Positions 26,601 to 33,816 of a stretch of DNA of 55,996 bases are shown here, piece after piece; positions within the stretch are counted from its first letter, which is position 1, and every line of letters begins with the position of its first letter. Below the pieces are notes generated by a model. The model was not told the origin of the DNA and made no database searches. It worked only from the letters and a program-made list of their open reading frames with translations. The stretch is from the NCBI RefSeq assembly GCF_001683335.1, contig NZ_CP016201.1:426815-482810 (forward strand), read 5' to 3'. Position numbers and translations under genes: made by a program. This stretch comes from Selenomonas sp. oral taxon 126 (GTDB lineage: Bacteria > Bacillota > Negativicutes > Selenomonadales > Selenomonadaceae).

Positions 26601-27035
26601 TCAGCACGCACCGACGAGTGCTGCGCCGAGGTTCTTGCTGCCCTCGATCCCCTCATCATCCGGCTCGTTCTCGACAATGAACGTGTCGACGAGATTTGCA
26701 CCCGCTTCCTTCGTGCGCTCGGACCAAGTCTCCATCCACGCGCCTGCGCCCCAGCCCCACGAGCCGAAGAGCACGACCGGCTTGCCGGAGAGCTTGCCGC
26801 TCGCGACAGCATCTGCGAAGAACGGCTCATACGAGCCCTCTTCAAGCTCCTCAGCACCCATCGAGGGGCAGCCGAGTGCGAGTCCGTCGTAGCTGTCGAT
26901 CTGATCGACAGTGAAGCTGTCCACCTCGAAGAGCTCGACATCAGCGCCTGCGCCCTGTGCACCCTCAACGAGAGCCTCTGCCATCTTCTGCGTGTTGCCC
27001 GTGCCGGACCAGTACACAACTGCTACTTTTGCCAT
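26601..27035 (-). CDS. Flavodoxin (short chain)
   Basis: 144 residues. It carries electrons with FMN. The phosphate loop is WSGTGNTQKMAEAL (residues 9-22). The FMN isoalloxazine loops are GCPSMGAEELEEGSYEPFF and FGSWGWGAGAWMETW. Length and order are those of short-chain clostridial flavodoxins. ATG follows GGAGGATTTCAC. It is the second gene behind DUF3793, with 43 bases between, under a promoter overlapped by a Fur-box-like site; flavodoxin commonly replaces ferredoxin under iron shortage. Confidence 0.94.
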   Translation of the reverse strand: MAKVAVVYWSGTGNTQKMAEALVEGAQGAGADVELFEVDSFTVDQIDSYDGLALGCPSMGAEELEEGSYEPFFADAVASGKLSGKPVVLFGSWGWGAGAWMETWSERTKEAGANLVDTFIVENEPDDEGIEGSKNLGAALVGAC

Positions 27036-27078
27036 GTGAAATCCTCCTCATCGAATCCCGGGAGAAATGTCTCTCCCT

Positions 27079-27645
27079 CTATACTGCCTGCACCAACTCG
27101 GCGAGAGGCCGTCCCGCCTCCAACCGCGTACAGAACTCCTGAGTACAGGCCGAATACGCTTCAAAGAGCGCCCGTGCCTCGGCCTCGTTCGTGTAGACCT
27201 TCCAGTATCCGCTGCATACGAAATCCTGTCCCCGCCGCGTAATGAATTCACGCACATCCTCCGGAGGATAGCCGAGAAAAAGGCCGACCTCCGGCGGGAG
27301 TGTCTTGCGCACACGCATGCGGAGACGCAGGAAGGCGAGATGCTCCTCCATGCTGTCCGTCATGCGGTAGCCCGCCTCGCACAGAATCGTCTGCGCTGCA
27401 GGTGCAGCGAGCGCACGCGCCACAAGCTCCGCACGGTAAAAGAGAATGAGGACATACTCCTCTCCCTCCGCCACGCGGAACGTCGAGATTCCCTTGCAGG
27501 AAAAACAGGGTTCGTAGGACGCGAGCATTGCGTCAAAATCCTGAAAGCGGCTCTTTTGGAACGACAGCAGACTGCCTGCCGTCAACCCCGCCAGCAATGG
27601 TGCAGCGTGATAGCCGAGCAAATGCTCAAAATCCGGACAACGCAT
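27079..27645 (-). CDS. DUF3793 family protein
   Basis: 188 residues. It resembles the DUF3793 family of anaerobic Firmicutes: FEHLLGYHAAPLLAGLTAGSL at the start, then a stretch with two cysteines (YEPCFSCKGISTFRV), VLILFYRAELVARAL, and LPPEVGLFLGYPPEDVREFI near the middle. The biochemical role is unknown. In these bacteria it often precedes flavodoxin or iron-transport genes, as here. It stands first behind the Fur-type promoter. Confidence 0.82.
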   Translation of the reverse strand: MRCPDFEHLLGYHAAPLLAGLTAGSLLSFQKSRFQDFDAMLASYEPCFSCKGISTFRVAEGEEYVLILFYRAELVARALAAPAAQTILCEAGYRMTDSMEEHLAFLRLRMRVRKTLPPEVGLFLGYPPEDVREFITRRGQDFVCSGYWKVYTNEAEARALFEAYSACTQEFCTRLEAGRPLAELVQAV

Positions 27646-27704
27646 CGTAATACCCCCTCTGCCCCAAGGCGCAATAAAACGCCCCCAAAATCGTTTGGAA
27701 GTTT

Positions 27705-27738
27705 ATTATACCGCAAACGATTCTCATTAGCAATATCT
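27705..27738 (-). promoter_or_regulatory. Promoter with Fur-box-like operator, DUF3793-flavodoxin
   Basis: On the minus strand TTGCTA (27728-27733) and TATAAT (27705-27710) are spaced by 17 bases. Overlapping the -35 and the spacer is ATTGCTAATGAGAATCGTTT, close to the Fur consensus built on repeats of NATWAT (core AATGAGAATCGTT). This predicts iron repression of the operon. Confidence 0.68.
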
Positions 27739-27862
27739 TTTCTCACAGAGAGGAATATTCTGGTATGGTCTGCACCTATTATAGCCGAGATTGCCCTCAG
27801 TGACAACCGAATCTTTTTTATTTATCAATAGCGTAAACACATCGCAAGCGTTGGGGAAAACA

Positions 27863-27891
27863 TTGACAAAAAGCCGCGTCTGTGCTACGTT
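27863..27891 (+). promoter_or_regulatory. metNIQ promoter
   Basis: TTGACA (27863-27868), 17 bases, TACGTT (27886-27891); transcription would start near 27898 with a leader of only about 27 nt. No SAM riboswitch or T-box is visible between it and metN. Confidence 0.6.
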
Positions 27892-27924
27892 TAATCGGAA
27901 TCTCAGCCGAAGGAAGGCTACTAT

Positions 27925-28977
27925 ATGATACATCTGAAAAATATTGTCAAAACATACGAGGGCGATATTCACGCGCTGCGCGGCATCGACCTCCATATCG
28001 AGCGTGGGAGCATTTACGGCATCATCGGGCTCTCGGGCGCGGGCAAGTCCACGCTCATCCGCTGCATCAATATGCTCGAGCGCCCGACGAGCGGCGAGGT
28101 GCTGATTGACGGGCGCGATCTCATGCAGATGAGTGAAAGCGATCTGCGCGAGGAGCGCCGCCACATCGGCATGATCTTCCAGCATTTCAACCTGCTGTCC
28201 TCCGCGACCGTCTACGACAACGTCGCGTTCCCACTGAAACTCGTGGGCAAATCCGAGGGCGAGATCAAGCCGAAGGTGACGGAGCTGCTTGCCCTCGTCG
28301 GGCTTGCGGACAAGGCGGACGCCTATCCCTCGCAGCTCTCGGGCGGGCAGAAGCAGCGCGTCGGCATTGCGCGCGCGCTCGCGAGCGATCCGAAGGTGTT
28401 GCTCTGTGACGAGGCGACCTCTGCACTCGACCCACAGACGACGAAGTCCATCCTCGCGCTCATCCGCGACATCAACCGCCGTATGGGGCTGACCGTCGTC
28501 GTCATCACGCACGAGATGCAGGTCATCAAGGACATCTGCGACCGCGTTGCCGTCATCGACGGTGGCGTCATCGCCGAGGAGGGCGACGTAGTGGACGTGT
28601 TCACCGCGCCGCGCGAGCCGATTACGAAGGAGTTCATCAGCGTCCTCCTCTCGAACGAGCTGCCGACGGCATTTCGCGGCAATCCCATCGAGGAGACGCC
28701 GAGCCGCGACAGCTATATGCTCCTGCGCCTCACCTTCCTCGGGGAGAGCGCGGACAATCCCGTGCTCGCGGACATGATCCGCCTCTTCCCCGATATCGAG
28801 GTCACAATGCTCTTCGGCACGCTCGACCAGATCAAGGAGCTGCCGTTCGGCCGCATGATTATCGGCATGCGCGGCGAACGCAGGGAGATCGAGGCAGCGA
28901 TTTCGTATCTTTCTGCACAGCATTTGAAACAGGAGGTGATCGGCTATGTCCGCCGAAACGCTGCCGCTCCTCACTAA
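27925..28977 (+). CDS. metN: Methionine ABC transporter ATP-binding protein
   Basis: 350 residues. Walker A GLSGAGKST (about 35-43), Q-loop FQHFNLL, signature LSGGQKQRVGIARAL, Walker B VLLCDEATSALDP and switch VITHEM. The C-terminal 75 residues (YMLLRLTFLGESADNPVLADM ... FGRMIIGMRG) are the NIL domain, which binds methionine and shuts transport when the cell is replete. ATG follows AAGGAAGG. The gene overlaps metI by 32 bases. Confidence 0.95.
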   Translation: MIHLKNIVKTYEGDIHALRGIDLHIERGSIYGIIGLSGAGKSTLIRCINMLERPTSGEVLIDGRDLMQMSESDLREERRHIGMIFQHFNLLSSATVYDNVAFPLKLVGKSEGEIKPKVTELLALVGLADKADAYPSQLSGGQKQRVGIARALASDPKVLLCDEATSALDPQTTKSILALIRDINRRMGLTVVVITHEMQVIKDICDRVAVIDGGVIAEEGDVVDVFTAPREPITKEFISVLLSNELPTAFRGNPIEETPSRDSYMLLRLTFLGESADNPVLADMIRLFPDIEVTMLFGTLDQIKELPFGRMIIGMRGERREIEAAISYLSAQHLKQEVIGYVRRNAAAPH

Positions 28978-29599
28978 GGCGCTGGGCGAAACGATCTACA
29001 TGGTCGCCCTTAGCATGGCGATCTCGACCGCCATCGGCATCCCGCTCGGCGTGCTCCTGCACGTCACGAGCAAGGGGGAGATCCTCGACGCACCGATGGT
29101 CAATCGCACCGTCGGCGCAGTTGTCAACGCCGTGCGCTCCATTCCGTTTATCATCCTGATGGTTGCCATCATCCCTTTGACCCGTCTCATCGTCGGGTCT
29201 GCCATCGGCACAACGGCGGCGATGGTGCCGCTCGTCATCGCCTCCGTTCCCTTCATCGGGCGGCAGGTGGAGACATCGCTGCGCGAAGTGCCGCACGGAC
29301 TCGTTGAGGCGGCGCTCTCGATGGGCGCGACGCCGATGCAGATCATCACGCGCGTGCTGCTGCCGGAGTCCATGCCGGGCATCGTCAGCCAGCTCACGAC
29401 GGTCATCATCGCCCTCGTCGGCGAGTCCGCAATGGCGGGCGCAATCGGCGGCGGCGGTCTCGGGGATCTTGCGATCCGCTACGGCTACCAACGCTTCCGC
29501 CCCGAAATCATGATTGCGACCGTCGTCATCCTCATCGTTCTCGTCCAGCTCGTGCAGTTTGCGGGCAACACCCTCGCCGCACGACTGAATAAGAGATAG
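28946..29599 (+). CDS. metI: Methionine ABC transporter permease
   Basis: 217 residues with five or six membrane helices. The EAA-type loop contacting MetN is visible (PHGLVEAALSMGATPMQII). ATG at 28946 has AGGAGGTGATC upstream, inside the end of metN, so the two are coupled. The family's usual length and the IGGGGLGDLAIRYGY region near the C-terminus support the call. Confidence 0.95.
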   Translation: MSAETLPLLTKALGETIYMVALSMAISTAIGIPLGVLLHVTSKGEILDAPMVNRTVGAVVNAVRSIPFIILMVAIIPLTRLIVGSAIGTTAAMVPLVIASVPFIGRQVETSLREVPHGLVEAALSMGATPMQIITRVLLPESMPGIVSQLTTVIIALVGESAMAGAIGGGGLGDLAIRYGYQRFRPEIMIATVVILIVLVQLVQFAGNTLAARLNKR

Positions 29600-29643
29600 G
29601 TTCCCGTTGGGAGCATCCAAGAGAGTCCATCAAGGAGGTTTTT

Positions 29644-30453
29644 ATGAAGAAATTACTCACCCTCGTCCTCGCGCTCACCACGCTCGCCCTCGTCGGCTGC
29701 GGCGGCGGTGCGGATAATGCCGGTAAGTCGGAGAAGGTCGTCAAGGTCGGCGCCTCCCCCGTCCCCCACGCCGAAATTCTCGAAGTCATCAAACCCGAGC
29801 TCGAAAAGGACGGCATCAAGCTCGAGATCGTCGAGTTCAACGACTACGTGCAGCCAAACCTCGCGACGAACGACAAGGAAATCGACGCGAACTTCTTCCA
29901 GCATGAGCCGTACCTCAAGAACTTCATCACCGAGCATCCCGAGCTGAAGCTCGCGAACGTCCTCGGCGTCCATGTCGAGCCGATGGGCATCTACTCGCAC
30001 AAGATCAAGAACATCAACGAGGTGAAGGACGGCGCACAGGTCTCCATCCCGAGCGACCCGACCAACGGCGGACGCGCCCTGCTCCTCCTCGAGCGTGCAG
30101 GCCTCTTGAAGCTCAAGGACGGTGTCGGCGCTGCCGCAACCGTGCAGGATGTCGTCGACAATCCGAAGAAGCTCGTCTTCAAGGAGATCGAGGCGCCGCA
30201 ACTGCCGCGCACCCTCGACGATGTCGACATCTCCGTCATCAACACGAACTGGGCAATGCAGGCGGATCTCGTGCCGACGCGCGATGCCCTCTTCATGGAG
30301 GACAAGACCTCCCCGTACGTCAACATCCTCGTCGTCCGTCAGGGCGATGAGAACCGCCCCGAGATTCAGGCGCTCATGAAGGCGCTCCACTCCGAGGCAG
30401 TCAAAAACTTCATCAACGAGAAGTACAAGGGCGCGATCATCCCCGCATTCTAA
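29644..30453 (+). CDS. metQ: Methionine-binding lipoprotein
   Basis: 269 residues. A lipoprotein signal ends in the lipobox LVGC (Cys about residue 19), so it is tethered to the outer face of the inner membrane. NlpA/MetQ family marks: VKVGASPVPHAEILEVIKP, FNDYVQPNLATNDKEIDANF, QHEPYLKNF, ISVINTNWAMQADL. It delivers methionine to MetNI. AAGGAGG precedes the ATG. A terminator follows at 30472. Confidence 0.96.
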   Translation: MKKLLTLVLALTTLALVGCGGGADNAGKSEKVVKVGASPVPHAEILEVIKPELEKDGIKLEIVEFNDYVQPNLATNDKEIDANFFQHEPYLKNFITEHPELKLANVLGVHVEPMGIYSHKIKNINEVKDGAQVSIPSDPTNGGRALLLLERAGLLKLKDGVGAAATVQDVVDNPKKLVFKEIEAPQLPRTLDDVDISVINTNWAMQADLVPTRDALFMEDKTSPYVNILVVRQGDENRPEIQALMKALHSEAVKNFINEKYKGAIIPAF

Positions 30454-30471
30454 GGATGATTCCCCATATAG

Positions 30472-30502
30472 AGCAGGAGAGACGATTCTCCTGCTTTTTT
30501 GT
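30472..30502 (+). terminator. Terminator of metNIQ
   Basis: AGCAGGAGA and TTCTCCTGCT pair, followed by TTTTT. Confidence 0.85.
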
Positions 30503-30539
30503 TTCCATATTACATCGCTATGTGATAAAATATCTCATT

Positions 30540-32015
30540 ATGAAAGAACTGCTCAACAAGCTCTGCGCCCTGAAACGCCGCGAGCGCATCTACGGCGTGC
30601 GCAACCCGCTCACCTATGATTTTCTGCATCACAATCTGCATCATCTGCACGTCCTGCTTTTCCACAGCGCCGATCAGCGGGACTTTACAAAGGGGCCGAT
30701 CATCCGTCAGCTGCTTATCTTCATGCTGCCCATCCTGCTCTCGCAGCTCCTGCAGCAGTTCTACAGCATTGCGGACACGGCTCTCGTCGGGCAGGTGCTC
30801 GGGGCACAGGCGCTTGCCGCCGTCGGCACGGCGAGCCTCATTCTCTCCGTCATTGTCAATTTCTTCATCGGCTTTTCCGCAGGACTGAGCGTGCTCGTCT
30901 CCCATCTCTATGGGGAAAAGCAATATGACCGCCTGAGCGGGCTCGTACAGAGCATTTTCGTCACTGTGCTCGCCTTCGCTGTTCTCTTCACAGCTACGGG
31001 CATCGTGCTGACCGAACCGCTGCTCACGGCGCTTGCAACGCCCGACGAGCTGATCCCGATGGCAAGCCTCTATCTGCGGATCGCGCTCCTCGGCATGCTC
31101 GCGTAGCTCCTCTACAATACAGCGAGCGCGATTCTGCATGCGCTCGGCAATACGACGAGTGCCCTGCACTACCTCGCTGCCGCCGTCGTCCTCAACATCG
31201 TGCTCGACGTGTTCCTCCTCATCGTCATTCCCTGCGGCATTGCGGGCGCGGCGGCTGCGACCATCATCGCACAGTACGCGTCGGCGCTCCTCGCCCTGCG
31301 CAAACTCCTCCACCTCCACGGTGCGTGGCATTTCACCCTCGTTCGCCCCTTCTTTCAGTCCGCGCACCTCATGCCCATCCTCGGCACGAGCATTCCTGCG
31401 GGCTTGCAGGCTGTCTTTATGAGCATCTCCTCGCTCGTCATCCAAACCTATATCAACAGCTTCGGCTACGCCGCGATGGCGGGCATGACCGTCTACGCGC
31501 GCATCGAGGGCTTCCTCTACTACCCGCTCTTTGCCTTTGGGATTGCGCTCACGAGCTTCATCGGCCAGAACGTCGGCGCGCACGACCTTGCACGCGTACG
31601 CGCAGGGCTGCGCGTGAGTCTCAGACTTGCGGGATTCGGCGCGCTCTTCATGGCGCTCATCGCAGGGCTCGCCGCCCCGACGCTCATCCCCATCTTCACC
31701 GACGATCCCGCCGTGATCGAGAACGCCCTCGACGCCGTCTACTGGACGTTCGCCTTCTACTGGCTCTACGGCATCAATCAGGTCTACATCGGCGCGATCA
31801 GGGGACTCGGCGACACCCTCACGCCCATGATCGCGGCATTCGCAGCCTACTGCCTCTTCCGCGTCGCGTGGTGCCGGGGTTGGGACATCGTCGGCATCCA
31901 CTCCATGCACGTCGTCTACAACGCCTACAACGCGAGCTTCTTCGTTATGGTCGCCGTCCTTCTCTACGGATATCGCAGAGCAATGCGCCGCACCGCACAG
32001 CAGATCGGCGCATAG
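30540..32015 (+). pseudogene. MATE-family multidrug exporter broken by one amber codon
   Basis: The reading frame is one gene. The N-terminal half (GPIIRQLLIFMLPILLSQLL, QQFYSIADTALVGQVLGAQA) runs to a TAG at 31104-31106. Directly after it, in the same frame, the protein goes on as LLYNTASAILHALGNTTSAL and through the second MATE half to 32015, about 491 codons in all. TAG stands where many relatives have glutamine (CAG), so one C-to-T change explains it. The rest is not decayed, so the change is recent, or an amber suppressor or sequencing error is at work. No clear ribosome site precedes ATG 30540, so the start is uncertain. Confidence 0.8.
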
Positions 32016-32016
32016 G

Positions 32017-32060
32017 AAAAGGTCTTATCACACGCACAGTTGCGTATGGTAAGACCTTTT
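32017..32060. terminator. Bidirectional terminator after the MATE gene
   Basis: AAAAGGTCTTA and TAAGACCTTTT are a perfect 11-bp inverted repeat between converging genes, with A and T ends on both strands. Confidence 0.8.
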
Positions 32061-32071
32061 GGGTTCATTTA

Positions 32072-33172
32072 TCACGGCGTCGCGGGTGTCTCCTCGCTCA
32101 CAGCACCTCTGCGGATCATGTCACCGACGCGCAGATCGTAAGTGAGTGCCTGCTTGTGCAGTGTCTCTGCGCGCGCAAAGTCCTCGGACATCCCCGTATC
32201 CAGCCCGCGTACGAAGCTCTCATACGAGGCAATGGATGCCTCTGTCGCAGCCCTCCTCTGGGCGGCGAGATACGCTGCACCGGGTGGAACCTCCACAGCA
32301 TCCAGTTCACGTTGGTACTTTTTCAGCACGGGGATCATATCCTCCTGCAGGAGGCGGAGCAGCGCCTTGCGGTGCTCAGTCGTATACGTCCCCCACCCCG
32401 TTTCCGTCAGGCTGCGGAACTCGCTCTGCCGCGATCGGAACACACCGTTGTAGCGGTCGACGATGGGACGCGTCGCCTGGATGTAGCGTGAGATATCTCT
32501 GCCCGCTGCCGTTTGGACAGCCTCGAGATAGGCACGGTAATTCATCACGCGCACGATCTGCCAGCCCGTTTCCGTCTGCTCCATGCGCAGCTGCAACGGG
32601 AACTCCAAGCCCGTCCCGCCGTCCAGAACGGTCAGCGTCGCCACAGCGCCGCCCCCGTCGCGCACGACCTCGCCGATCTGCACGAGACTCGTATCGCGCA
32701 GATGGCTGCACTCCATCAGATACTCGAAGTCAATGCCGAGCTGCCGCCCCTTCAGCGCATCTGCGCCGTCCGGCTCCGCCCATGCGCCCGTGCGTACCGC
32801 GCCCTCGATCGTCCGCGCAAGCCCCTCTGTGACGCTACCCCTGATCTTCTCATAGAACTTGCCGGAGGCATTGCGTTCGGATTCATTCAGACTGGTATCG
32901 CGTGCAAAGAGAACATAGGTGAGATCGTCATAGCCCGCCTCCGCAACCGCCGTGACATTCACGCGGCGCTCAAAAGCCTCTAAATCATGCTCCTCCAAAG
33001 CGACAGCTGCCTGCATGAGCGCGTACTCGGGGCGCTGCGTGTAGTAGGCAAAATACCATGCAATCACTGCCAGCGTCACAACGATCAACCCCGCTGCGAG
33101 GGCAAACTTCCGCTTGTGCGCTTTGCGGCGACGCGCAAGTCTCACACGCCACGCAAACTCATCCATCGGCAT
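32072..33172 (-). CDS. Hypothetical membrane-anchored protein (DUF2939-like)
   Basis: 366 residues. A basic N-terminus (RLARRRKAHKRKF) and one membrane helix at about residues 25-45 (ALAAGLIVVTLAVIAWYFAY) lead into a soluble domain. This begins PEYALMQAAVALEEHDLEAFERRV, resembling the start of DUF2939 domains, so it should face the periplasm. The middle holds a beta-rich region with LQLRMEQTETGWQIVRVMNY. The C-terminal 100 residues are helical and charged. Of three early ATGs, that at 33172 has AGGAGG seven bases upstream. The family match is tentative; function unknown. It diverges from the B12-controlled operon. Confidence 0.65.
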   Translation of the reverse strand: MPMDEFAWRVRLARRRKAHKRKFALAAGLIVVTLAVIAWYFAYYTQRPEYALMQAAVALEEHDLEAFERRVNVTAVAEAGYDDLTYVLFARDTSLNESERNASGKFYEKIRGSVTEGLARTIEGAVRTGAWAEPDGADALKGRQLGIDFEYLMECSHLRDTSLVQIGEVVRDGGGAVATLTVLDGGTGLEFPLQLRMEQTETGWQIVRVMNYRAYLEAVQTAAGRDISRYIQATRPIVDRYNGVFRSRQSEFRSLTETGWGTYTTEHRKALLRLLQEDMIPVLKKYQRELDAVEVPPGAAYLAAQRRAATEASIASYESFVRGLDTGMSEDFARAETLHKQALTYDLRVGDMIRRGAVSEETPATP

Positions 33173-33312
33173 CGCCGCACCTCCTATGCACAAAATTCAA
33201 ACGTTGTCATTATAGCATTGAAGATTCCTCTCACGCAACCGCGCATACCACAAATCCATCGCAATTTATCAACACAGTCTCAAATGACAGATATATATAT
33301 TTTATTCTCTTA

Positions 33313-33342
33313 TTGACAAAATTATATGATAGGTATTAATAT
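33313..33342 (+). promoter_or_regulatory. Promoter of the cobalamin riboswitch operon
   Basis: TTGACA (33313-33318), 18 bases, TAATAT (33337-33342), in very AT-rich DNA (33290-33365). Transcription would begin near 33349, about 17 bases before the first riboswitch helix. Confidence 0.7.
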
Positions 33343-33365
33343 AAACATAAAAATTAAATATAAGA

Positions 33366-33558
33366 GGGAATAGGCGTCGAAAGACTTAATCTGGAATTCG
33401 GTGAGGAATCGCTGATGGAATCATTTTATCAGCGACTCCTCGAAGCCGGAGCGGTCCCGCCACTGTAAGGAAGAGCCTGCGCATAACAATGTCACTGGAG
33501 CTATCTCTGGGAAGGCGTGTGCAGGCGATGACACCAAGCCAGGATACTTACCTATTCC
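33366..33558 (+). promoter_or_regulatory. Cobalamin (B12) riboswitch with an inserted hairpin
   Basis: The B12-box core GCGGTCCCGCCACTGTAA is at 33451-33468, and GACACCAAGCCAGGATAC near 33530-33546 is the conserved 3' part. The outer helix P1 is GGGAATAGG (33366-33374) with CCTATTCC (33551-33558). GGAATTCGGTG leads into the core. Between GGTG (to 33403) and CGAAGCCGGAG (from 33441), 37 extra bases (33404-33440) form a hairpin made of the ends of the MITE-like element. Deleting them by eye restores an ordinary riboswitch. It should repress the operon when adenosylcobalamin or a related form is plentiful; whether the insert alters this is open. Confidence 0.9.
33404..33440 (+). repeat. Collapsed MITE inside the riboswitch
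   Basis: Arms AGGAATCGCTGAT and ATCAGCGACTCCT (one mismatch) enclose 11 bases. The right arm with its ATTTT approach equals the right end of copy A but for one base. It is thus a deletion derivative of the same element. Confidence 0.7.
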
Positions 33559-33816
33559 GACATCACCGTCGGCTTTTGCGGATTTCAAAGGCCGGTACCT
33601 GCGAGCGATGGGTAGGGGATTTTGTTCATATTTCATGACAGAGCATCTCCGGTTGTATTTAATGCACCGGTTTTTCTTTTCTCATGAAAAAAATCCGTCT
33701 GAACCAATCCATGGTCGCAGACGGATTTTTTCGTGGAAAGAAGGGATTCCCTGCGGTTATATTTTCCATATCTTTCAAAAACACTTGATTCTTCTGGAGA
33801 GAACGGAGGCTCTTTC
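33559..33816 (+). terminator. Leader with intrinsic terminator(s) between riboswitch and receptor gene
   Basis: A perfect 14-bp stem, AAAAAATCCGTCTG with CAGACGGATTTTTT, lies at 33688-33731, about 85 bases before the start codon and about 130 after the aptamer. It is a classical terminator. Two weaker hairpins precede it: CCGAC/GTCGG followed by CTTTT at 33557-33577, overlapping the 3' end of P1, and CCGGT/ACCGG followed by TTTTTCTTTT at about 33651-33680. No gene lies in this stretch. Confidence 0.75.

Noticed and set aside
27892-27924. SAM riboswitch or T-box before metNIQ
   Set aside because: The leader from the likely start is only about 27 nt and upstream sequence shows none of the conserved motifs.
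31200-32015. Separate short MATE-like gene
   Set aside because: It is in the same frame as the upstream part and continues it directly after one TAG; one interrupted gene is simpler.
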